A DNA stretch of 64,000 nucleotides from JAWKOK01 sp963765875 (GTDB taxonomy: Bacteria; Chloroflexota; Anaerolineae; Caldilineales; Caldilineaceae): contig CAVXYK010000021.1 in assembly GCA_963765875.1 (NCBI GenBank), forward strand, positions 145,332-209,331. Reading direction: 5' to 3'. Shown in pieces: positions 7,804 through 16,075 of the stretch (position 1 is the first letter of the stretch; every line of letters starts with the position of its first letter). Below the pieces are notes generated by a model that saw only the letters and a program-made list of their open reading frames with translations, did no database searches and had not been told where the DNA came from. Made by a program: the position numbers and the translations under genes.

Positions 7804-9432
7804 CTACCAGGCCATCTGTTGGATGTTTGCAGGATCTGCGGGATCCTGGTAGACGATGCCGAATTGGAATCCCTGCGCTCGATAACCGTCTGAATCGAAT
7901 TCCTCGGTGACGGGGCTGCCCAGGCTGTTGGCCCGGGCATATACCGCTAGGTCAGAGTTGCTGGAGCTGTCAATGCCCAGTTTGCTCCATGCCGACTGGC
8001 GCACCCGCGTCGGCTTGGCTGGCCCGGCTGACCGGTCTGAGACGCCATGCCCGCTTTCGGGCTGCTGTGGGGTCCGCTCCGTCGTTGTGGATGGCCGGGC
8101 AGGCGCACTGGCCACGAAGGGCATGTAGATGTTGTAGCCGCCCGTTTGCGGTTTGTCGGGCTTTTCCGGCAATTCACGATCTTCTCGCTTGACCGCCTGC
8201 CAAACAACGAATGTGGAGATATGATTCTTGGCCGGGAGGCCGCCGCCGCAGACGACTTCACTGCCGCCGACCGGCATCCAACACCAAGGGCCTGATTCAC
8301 CTCGTTCGGGTACGTAGCTGCTTCCCGGCCCGATGGGGATGTTGATCCACCCAGAATGCTCTTTGGTCTCTCGCTCGACGAATCCAGTGTATTCGGGATC
8401 GTTGAGCATCTCGAAACCGTCCGACCAGTAGACAATATCCTTCAGGCGCAAGAGTTCGCCATCCAAACCATACACCGCGGCAAAGAGATGGTGATCCGCC
8501 CCGGCATCATCGAAGTAGTCGGGCGCTCCAAAGGGCTTCAGGTATTCATCTCGTGCCCATTGGGGAATGGATCCATAATCATCCCCTGGTTCCCATGAAC
8601 CGTTATGGGTCGTAAAGATGTCTTTCACCATGTAGACAACTTCGGCATCGTCCGCAACAGTGACCTGGTCCAATCCATTAATGGATAGATTGAACTGTTC
8701 GACCCAGGGGCTGATGCGCCGTTCAAACGGTGGAGCAATCTCGTCCTCTGGATCGGTCGTTCCGCCCTCTTCGGGATCGGTGGTCTCGCCTTCATCCGGG
8801 TCAGTGACTTCGCCCTCTTCGGGATCAGTGGCTTCGCCCTCCTCTGGATCCGTGACCTCCTGATCGGTCTCCTCCTCCAGGTCGTCACGCTTGACGGCCT
8901 GCCAGACGACGAATGTGGAGAGGTGGTGGTTGGCAGGAAGTCCACCCCCGCATATCACCTCTGAGGCACCGGCCGGCGCCCAGCACCATGGACCTGATTC
9001 GCCCCGTTCCGGCACAAAGGAACTGCCGCCGGCCATGAACATATTGGCCCAGCCTGAGCTCTCTTTTGTCTGTTCATCCACATATCCGTCATAGTCCGGA
9101 TCGCCGAGGCGGTCGTAGCCGTCAGACCAGTAGGCAACAGGCTGGTTCTTGACAAACTCGCCGTTCAGGTCGATGACTGCCGCGAAGAGGTGGTGATCGG
9201 CCCCCGCTTCGAGGAATTCCGGTTTCAGATACTCTTCTCTGGCCCACTGGGGCACAGAACCCGGATCACCCGATGGCTCCCACGAGCCGTTCATGGTCGT
9301 AAAAACATCCTTGATCAGATACACGACATCACTGTCCGGATCGGGATCGTCTGGCCGATCGTCCAGCGATTTGATCTGCAAGTTGTAGTGGTCTACCCAG
9401 TCACTGGTACGACGTTCGATGGCTGACTTCAT
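7804..9432 (-). CDS. Protein with two duplicated ~180-residue domains
   Basis: I do not recognise the family. From the ATG at 9432, which has a near-perfect ggaggagg ribosome site seven bases upstream, it has 542 residues; the open frame to 9651 has no such support. Two copies of one domain (about 1-195 and 245-435) share a long pattern: W-V-(H/Q)-(Y/F)-NL, VVY-(I/V)-KD-(V/I)-FTT-NGSWEP, PQWAR-EYLKP, AGADHHLFAAV, YWSDG, TKE-SGW, VPERGESGPWCW and CGGGLPA-H-STFVVWQAVKR. They are joined by an acidic TDPEEGE-type repeat linker. After domain 2 comes IYMPFVAS, like the Tyr-Leu-Pro tails of two other proteins here, and a variable tail. No signal peptide is visible at the chosen start. The conserved Trp, Cys, His and Asp residues suggest a binding or enzymatic fold, not determinable here. 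Confidence 0.8.
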   Translation of the reverse strand: MKSAIERRTSDWVDHYNLQIKSLDDRPDDPDPDSDVVYLIKDVFTTMNGSWEPSGDPGSVPQWAREEYLKPEFLEAGADHHLFAAVIDLNGEFVKNQPVAYWSDGYDRLGDPDYDGYVDEQTKESSGWANMFMAGGSSFVPERGESGPWCWAPAGASEVICGGGLPANHHLSTFVVWQAVKRDDLEEETDQEVTDPEEGEATDPEEGEVTDPDEGETTDPEEGGTTDPEDEIAPPFERRISPWVEQFNLSINGLDQVTVADDAEVVYMVKDIFTTHNGSWEPGDDYGSIPQWARDEYLKPFGAPDYFDDAGADHHLFAAVYGLDGELLRLKDIVYWSDGFEMLNDPEYTGFVERETKEHSGWINIPIGPGSSYVPERGESGPWCWMPVGGSEVVCGGGLPAKNHISTFVVWQAVKREDRELPEKPDKPQTGGYNIYMPFVASAPARPSTTTERTPQQPESGHGVSDRSAGPAKPTRVRQSAWSKLGIDSSSNSDLAVYARANSLGSPVTEEFDSDGYRAQGFQFGIVYQDPADPANIQQMAW

Positions 9433-9651
9433 TGTGTCTCCTCCTCCATTGCTGCCGGGTTGATCTGATACGAACCGACTGCAATGGACTTCTCTGGTGT
9501 TGAGCTTCGACGTGAGCGCTGTTGAAGAAATGGCGGTTCTTTGGAATCTCAAAGGTGCAAGCCATCTTCCAGGAAGATTCCCTGTCAGCCCCGAATTCCC
9601 GAAGAACCTGAAGAATGATGTTACGGTAACTTGATCGGACATCCTGAACAC

Positions 9652-9794
9652 TGAGTCTAGGCAAGCATCTATCGGTTGTGCAAAAAAGTGCCGGGGACTT
9701 AGGCAACAGAGCGAGTGAGCTGAGCCTGATTTTGAGGTTTCAGCATCGGGAAGTCCCCGGCACTTTCTGTAGCGACTTTCAGACTTCTACTTAG
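9652..9794 (-). repeat. Terminator-like interspersed repeat, copy 2
   Basis: Inverted relative to copy 1 (6409-6550) and closely similar over about 140 bp. On the minus strand it starts with ctaagtagaagtctg, where taa is the stop codon of the hexosaminidase gene. It then has gtgccggggactt ... aagtccccggcac (perfect 13-bp stem, long loop) followed by ttttttgcac. It is placed and oriented as a terminator for that gene. Confidence 0.85.
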
Positions 9795-11383
9795 TCCAGA
9801 GGCCGGTAGTTGACTTCCAGACTATCAAGCCGTTGCATGTGAGTCCGCAGTCGGTCTACGAAATCTTCGTAGGATCGACGCTGAGTATGTGACCAAACGG
9901 CTTCTGCCGTGGCGCAAAGACGAGGGAACGCCATATACTCGACTTCTCTGTTGGTGGGCATGTATTCGGTCCACAGCTGGCACTGACCACCCATGATATG
10001 TTTCGTTTCTTCCGCCGTCAGTCCATCAGGGACTGGCTCAAATTCATAGGCTTTGGCGAGCGTAACGCTGTTGCCGATGTTGAGCGGTTCGGTGGACGGA
10101 TCACCCTGGCAATAGTCGAAGTAGGTCCAGGCTGTCGGCGCCATGACGACGTCGTGGCGAGCACGCGCCGCAGCAATGCCGCCCTCCATGCCTCGCCAGG
10201 ACATGACTGAGGCGCCCGGGGCCAGGCCGCCCTCCAGAATTTCATCCCAGCCGATCAGGCGTCGTCCCTTTCTTGTGATGAAGTCATCCATCTGTCGGAT
10301 GAACCAGCTTTGCAGCTCATCGACACTGGATAGGCCCAGTTCAGCCATGCGATCCTGGGCCGCTCGGCTCTCTTCCCACTCGCGTTTGAGCGCTTCATCG
10401 CCGCCCACATGGATGAACTCACCGGGGAACAGCTCCATGACTTCCTCAAGCACGCCTTGCATGAATTCGACGGTTGATTGCTGCGGATTCAGGATGTGCT
10501 GGCTGATTCCCCAGATGCATCGAGGTTGGATCAGCATGGGCAGATTGCCCAACGCCGGATAGGCGCTGATGGCTGCATCCATGTGGCCGGGCATGTCGAT
10601 CTCCGGCACGATGATGATGTGACGGGCCTGGGCATAGGCGACGATCTCACGAATGTCGTCCTGGGTGTAGAAGCCGCCGTGGGGCACGTCGTCAAATCGG
10701 TGGGGCCAAGCCGCATAGTGTCCAGCCAGTGTGTAGGGCCGCATCGAGCCATGGGTCGTCAATCGCGGATAACGCTTGATCTCGATCCGCCAGCCCTGAT
10801 CTTCAGTCAAGTGCCAGTGAAAATGGTTCATCTTGTGCAGGGCCAACAGGTCGATGAACCTCAGGATAAATTCCTTGGGCATGAAGTGTCGTCCGACGTC
10901 GAGCATGGCCCCACGCCAGCTGAAGCGGGGCTGGTCCTCGATATGGGCGCACGGAATCGACCAGCCAGTCGAGCCAGCGCGATCTTCGGCGCCCCCATCT
11001 CTAGCATCCCCGCCCATGGCATCCCAATCACCAAAGACAGCCGGCGGCAAGAGCTGCAGCAGCGTTTGGCAGCCGTAGAATAGACCTGTTTGCGTCGGCG
11101 CACGCAGGTCAACGCCCGGCGGTCTGACATCGAGTGCATAGCCCTCATCGCCCAGATGGTCTAGGTCGTCGGTGATACGCATGCGTATCACGTTTTCCGC
11201 ACGATTATCAGACTGAATCTTGAGACCGTATCCCGTCGGCGGGCCTAGAGATTCAACTAATATTTCCGCCGTCTGGCGGCTTGGGGCATCAGCGTCGAGG
11301 GTGGTTTCGGCGTTGAGGACAAACTCTCCTGCATGTTCGACTAGCGTAGCCGGCGCCGGAATGATTGAGATTTGATTGGGCAT
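9791..11383 (-). CDS. Beta-N-acetylhexosaminidase, GH20 family
   Basis: A 530-residue enzyme with the two-domain GH20 layout. An N-terminal GH20b-like domain (residues 1-145) ends in QTLLQLLP and is followed by the (beta/alpha)8 barrel starting at FSWRGAMLDVGRHFMP. The paired catalytic residues are Asp329-Glu330 in IHVGGDEALK. Other family signatures are HWHLTEDQGWRIEIKRYP, YAQARHIIIVPEIDMPGH and LIGWDEILEGG. Such enzymes remove terminal GlcNAc/GalNAc from chitobiose, glycoproteins or peptidoglycan fragments. No signal peptide is visible, so a cytosolic role in recycling imported oligosaccharides is likely. The ATG at 11383 has aggggat nearby. The stop codon falls in the repeat 9652-9794. No transport genes are adjacent. 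Confidence 0.93.
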   Translation of the reverse strand: MPNQISIIPAPATLVEHAGEFVLNAETTLDADAPSRQTAEILVESLGPPTGYGLKIQSDNRAENVIRMRITDDLDHLGDEGYALDVRPPGVDLRAPTQTGLFYGCQTLLQLLPPAVFGDWDAMGGDARDGGAEDRAGSTGWSIPCAHIEDQPRFSWRGAMLDVGRHFMPKEFILRFIDLLALHKMNHFHWHLTEDQGWRIEIKRYPRLTTHGSMRPYTLAGHYAAWPHRFDDVPHGGFYTQDDIREIVAYAQARHIIIVPEIDMPGHMDAAISAYPALGNLPMLIQPRCIWGISQHILNPQQSTVEFMQGVLEEVMELFPGEFIHVGGDEALKREWEESRAAQDRMAELGLSSVDELQSWFIRQMDDFITRKGRRLIGWDEILEGGLAPGASVMSWRGMEGGIAAARARHDVVMAPTAWTYFDYCQGDPSTEPLNIGNSVTLAKAYEFEPVPDGLTAEETKHIMGGQCQLWTEYMPTNREVEYMAFPRLCATAEAVWSHTQRRSYEDFVDRLRTHMQRLDSLEVNYRPLD

Positions 11384-11514
11384 GGTGATCCCCTTTGATC
11401 ATTGGATTGTTGCGACCAGTTGTTTCTATTGTAGCTCAAGAACGATGACGCGTAAATGGACACACGAATTCTGCGCATATGCACCCGCATTTCGCATAGC
11501 AAGTTGCGAGTAGA

Positions 11515-14201
11515 TCAATGATCGACCTGTTTCTCCGTCAGCTTCTCGGCGGCATCGACCATCTCGGGCAATTCAAGATGCCTGAAGATATCCGCAGCGC
11601 GGCCTGCTGCTTCATTTGCGTCCGCTGGAGCCGGACCGGATTGGCGGATCTCGGCCAGCTTCAGCCATGCGTAGCCTTCAATGAAGATGTCTTCGTTCTC
11701 TTGGGCGCGTGAACAACACTGGCGCAAGAGCTCCTGCGCGTCCTTGGAACGATCTTGCGCATGGCGGATTAGGGCCAAGGTGTAGAGGGCATAGGGCAGG
11801 GCCATCGGTTCTTCTTGTTCGATGGCGACGCTGGCGTAGCGTTCAGCTTCTGCTTCGTCACCTAGCTCGAATGAGGCTTCCGCCAGATTGCAGGCGGTGG
11901 CGGCAGTCCCATGTGTGTGTCTGATCTGACGATAGAAGTCGAATGCCGGTTGCCCGGTTGCCAACACGTCAGAAAAGCGCCCGCGTCCAGATAGTTGGCC
12001 GCCATGTTGCTCCGAACCAGGGCTACTTTGACGAGGTCGCCGATCTGTTGATAGTAGACGATGGACTGATCTGCATGTTGAAGCGCTTTCTCTAACTCGC
12101 CGCGGCGGCCAAAGAGGTTGCTCAGACACCGGTTGATCTCCGCCAGACTGACGTCGTCGTCTAGCGCTTCGGCCAGTTCAAGCGCTGTACTGTAGTGACG
12201 TTGCGCTGCTGAAAGATTGCCCTGCTCCTCAAGGACCAGGCCCTGAAAATGTTCGGTCTGGCAGCGGGCCTGTTGAACCGCACGTTGCGCATGTCCGATC
12301 TGACGTTGACGTACATGCACCATGCCTCGTCGTACCTGTAACTCCACCATCTGTTGTTGCAGGCGTGCAGCGGTCGCCAGACTATCAGCGTAGCTCGCCA
12401 GTGCCTGGTCAAAACGGCCCAAAGCATCCTCAAAGTCGCCGCTCAGGCGCTGGGCTTCCATTGCCAACTCGCTCGGCTCCTCGCTGCGCCAGTCGGTCTG
12501 TTCCAGCATGTCGAGTCCGGACCGAAGATCGCCGCTCAGTTGGAAGAGCTCGGCGCGTAGCACATCGAGCGTGAGCCGAACCTTGCGACTCAGTCGTGCG
12601 CCTGAAACATTGTTGAAGATGACCGTGGCCATCGCCGCGCTACCCCGTTCGATCTCTTGACTGCGATGGGGAAACCAGGTCTTGACGGCCAGCTCGGGCA
12701 GGTCAGCCTTTTGGAAATGGTAGGCGGCCATGGTGTAATCGCCCAGCGCCGCGCTGATGCCGGCTGCCTGTTGATGCAGGCGCTCGCGCTGTTCGGCTGA
12801 GAGTGTACGGTAGAGCACGGTGCGAACGGACGGCAAGAGCGATACACTACCCGTGTCGTCCTGATAGAGCAGATGGCGTGTTGTCAACGCCTCTAATACT
12901 TCAGCAGACCAAAACCCGCCCGGCGCCCACGCCGGATAGACGCAAAGCGCATGCATGGCCTCACGCTCCTCTTTGCCAAGGCGCAACCACAATAGATTGA
13001 GAAAGCTGTCGAATGAGTGGACATCCTCTGCTCGTTCGCCGAGAATGCTCTCCAATGATTCGCCGCGGTGCAGCAGGTCCATGCAGAGCCAGAGCAGCCT
13101 CGGGTTGCCGCCGGTGGCGTTTTGAAGGTCTCGTCTCTCTTCTATTGTGAGACGAATCTGCTGCTCTTGAAATAGTTGATCGACAGCGTCGTCATCTAGA
13201 CCGGTGAGCGTCATATAGGTGTGTGCCGCCAGCCCGACGCGCTGTCCGACCAGCAGCATCGGCGTCACATCCTGCAAGCCGGCAATGAATTCTTGCAGCG
13301 CCCTGTATCCGCCTTCACTGTCGCTCCATTGATCGACTTCGTCCAGAATCAGAAGCGGTCGCTGAGACGCAAGTTCGGTCAGATCGCGATGGACCAGGGT
13401 CAGGAGCAAGGCCGTATCTTCCAACTGGCCCTTGCTGGCTGCCAGCGCTCGCCAGAGTAGATCTTGGCCGTTCTGATGCAGAAAGCCGCCGATGGTGAAT
13501 AGGAACTGGTAGAGGCCATCGTTGAGTTCGGGCCGTACTGTAAACCAGAGAATCGCAGGAGAGGGCCACTCGTCTGCGATGCTGGCGGCAAGGCTTGTTT
13601 TGCCGATGCCACTCAAGCCGCTCAAGGCGACGCTTTTTCCGTCATGTAGCGCATCCAGAATGCGTTCCTGCAACGCAGATCGTCCATTGGATGTCGCTGT
13701 CGACGGCGGACGCTCTTGGCGGGCGCCTGGCCGCAAGTGGCGCAGGAGTGAGTCCCCCAGCGCCTCGATGGCGCGGTCGACATCTCGGTAGAACTCGGCA
13801 CGCGACTGCTGCAAGAACTCTTCCCAGATCTGTTGTAGCGAGCGCGGCTGGAAAAAGCGGCGGAAGTAGCGCAGTTCCAGAATCAAGTAGTTGTAGCGAG
13901 GTGTCCCTGGGGCCTGAAGAATGTCTGACCAGTCTGCCTCGATCTCTTCACGACGACGCGGCGGACTGTCGCCCCAAAGCCCGTCTGCCGCGTCTAGCAT
14001 GGCCTGGCAGAGGATTTCCCCCCAATGCAATTCACTGTCGCCGCGCTCGGCTGCGTCGGGTCTGATTGAGGCGTCGTTGGCCCAACCGAGGAAGTAGGCA
14101 GTGGCCAGCACAGAGTCTGTTGCCAGGCGGTCGGGATCGTTGTAGTACTTCAGCGCTTGTTTCAGTTGTTGGTCGAATGGAACTGTTTTTTGTTTGGCCA
14201 T
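11515..14201 (-). CDS. STAND-type ATPase with TPR repeats, one frameshift
   Basis: About 895 residues after repairing one indel: adding a base to the AAAA run at 11973-11976 (TTTT in the coding strand) joins 14201-11974 to the frame ending at 11515. Residues 1-165 are an all-helical N-terminal region (DPDRLATDSVLATAYFLGW) that I cannot assign. An NTPase domain follows, with Walker A GLSGIGKT (195-202) and Walker B RPLLILDEVDQW (about 283-292), then a winged-helix-like segment and at least eight TPR-type helical hairpins (LAYADSLATAARL, YSTALELAEALDDDVSLAEI, ADQSIVYYQQIGDLVKVALV). This is the architecture of STAND regulators, which oligomerise on sensing a ligand through their repeats. No HTH DNA-binding or nuclease domain is visible, so the output is unknown. 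Confidence 0.82.
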
Positions 14202-14421
14202 GAAGTAGGGTTGATCCTATGGCGGGTCGCGAATGTCGATGCCCTCGAATCTTGTTGGCACGCGCAGTGATGAGACGTTTCGGGCGAAACTTGAGACATT
14301 CGTAAACCCTGACTTGTGTTATTTTTGAGCGCAAGCCTATCCTATACCGGATTCTGAATCTGTCTACAATGGCGTGAGTCGCCCGGGACGCAACAGATTT
14401 CGACGAGGCATACGACGACTC

Positions 14422-14811
14422 TGGCAGCTTGTCGGAGCGACAAAAAATGGGAAGCGGATCATGGCGGATATTCTTCGATTGTTCCTTGGAAATCCGTCAA
14501 ATCAGCGTCACCCGTGTCCCATGGTTTGGCTCTACTGCAACAAAACGGAAATTTGTCACAGATAACCACAGATTAGGAGCTGATTTTCACAGATGTTTAC
14601 CAGGTGTCCAGAGTAATCCTGGTACCATCTGTGTTTTAGGCCGTTCAAAGAAATCAAATCCCTATTTGACGGCCTGCAAGCCGCTGCGCAAGCATCATCA
14701 AACAGGGATTCAATTTCTTGCAGCGGCCTTATCCTTTTTCTATCTGTGTAAATCTGTGGCGAAAAAGGCTTTTTGCGGTGGAGTCATGGTTTCTCTCTGA
14801 CAGCCTACTAG
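14422..14811. mobile_element. Composite palindromic element, MITE-like
   Basis: Fills most of the gene-free stretch 14202-14882. Its ends (ggcagcttgtcggagcga at left; the reverse complement of ctctctgacagcctacta at right) match the ends of the 147-bp MITE copies at 31035 and 33382. Inside, 14639-14728 is an imperfect 90-bp palindrome (ggccg...aatccct...agggatt...cggcc), and copies of cacagat/atctgtg lie around it. No transposase ORF is present. Similar short pieces (tctgtggtgaaaaaggc) recur near 59010. Confidence 0.55.
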
Positions 14812-14882
14812 GCAGATGATGAATGAAAGGAAAGGCCATGCACCGGGAGATACAGGCAGATTTTATCAGAAGGAGAAGAAAT

Positions 14883-15694
14883 ATGGAACAGACGCGAGTG
14901 ATCATGTTGATGATGGCATTTGTAATGGCCGTGTTGAGCTTTGCGGCCACCTCGAAGTCCGCTGCCGCCAAATCAAGAACCGGCTGTCGAACCGACTTGG
15001 ACAACTTGGGCATTTGATCTGACGCCGCTCAACGATGAATATGACGCCCAATGGACCATCAGAATCGGTGGTGAGGACAAGTCGGGGAATTCGGTGACAC
15101 TACATCAGGAGACAATGCGCGCTCGATTGCTTTGCGGTCGGTGACGTGAAAATCGACGGACCGACGATCCATTTTGACGGCGGTCATCTGGAATGCAGAT
15201 TCCCTGATCTGATCGCGACCGCCAATGAGATCATTGTTGAAGAGTGGGGCAAGCAGTACGTTCTGAATATCGGCAGCGACTGTGGTTGTATGCCCATTCG
15301 AGAGGCCTTTGCCCAGGCCGTCGCCTTGCCGGCAGGCCCGGATGACAATCCGGTTTTTGACCACCCGAGCATCCGCTTCGACCTGAACGTTGACAAGGCG
15401 GGCGTGTCCAATAAGTTCTTCTTCTCCGCCAATGAGTCTTCCGGCCGGCCGATGCCGGCATCAAACCTGGAAACATACCGCAGTACCTATGGCTGCGATG
15501 CCAATTTGGGCAGTTGTCGCTACAAGCACTATCGTGGTAACCGACTCACTGCTGAGGACAAGGAACAATACAGGGTGACGTCATTCTACACTGGGTCTGT
15601 GGTCGTCCAGATCGGCGGCAGCATCCAGGGCAGTGATGCATTCTACGGCAGCTTGGCCTCGCTGAGCGTCGATCCCGGTTGTCGAGCCCACTAA
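14883..15694 (+). CDS. Secreted protein of unknown function, two frameshifts
   Basis: ATG at 14883 follows an aaggag-type site. Residues 1-27 are a clear signal peptide (MEQTRVIMLMMAFVMAVLSF, ending near SAAA). Translation stays in frame to about 14975, continues in the next frame (PAVEPTWTTWAFDLTPLNDE) to about 15120, then in the third frame (CFAVGDVKIDGPTIHFDGG) to the stop at 15694. Two single-base deletions restore about 269 residues. The mature part is rich in Asp, Gly, Ser and Cys, with blocks such as HLECRFPDLIATANEII and FDLNVDKAGVSNKFFFSANE. I recognise no family. A REP-like palindrome lies 28 bases after the stop. Both shifts are probably sequencing errors. Confidence 0.6.
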
Positions 15695-15722
15695 CACTGG
15701 TCCAAGCGAATAGTCATTCCAA

Positions 15723-15786
15723 AGTGCCAGGCACTGGCCACCAGCCGACTGCTTAACTTTCTATCAACTGGCCAGTGCCTGGCACT
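15723..15786. repeat. 18-bp perfect palindromic repeat (REP-like)
   Basis: agtgccaggcactggcca (15723-15740) and its exact reverse complement (15769-15786) flank a 28-base loop. The arm resembles gtgccggggac of the 6409/9652 repeat family. No T-run follows. The remainder of 15787-16075 shows no convincing gene. Confidence 0.75.
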
Positions 15787-16075
15787 GTCGCGGGGATACT
15801 TGGTTTCCAGAAATGACTTAGTACATCGGAAAACGAACATCATCTACTTGAACCCGCCATGAGCCAACACCGGTCCATTTCAGTGAAGACGCGTACTCGT
15901 TGCAACCATCGACGGGTAGAGCAGCATCCCAGGCGCAAGACATCGATCTCGGCACGACTGAGTCGGCTGCTGCTTGGCCGGCTTCGACCAGATCGGCGGG
16001 CGGAGAGCATGCCTCTTGGCCCTGTTCTGCGCTTTGCGAGTGGTGACGGCTCCGGTCAGGACCCTCTGTTCGAAC

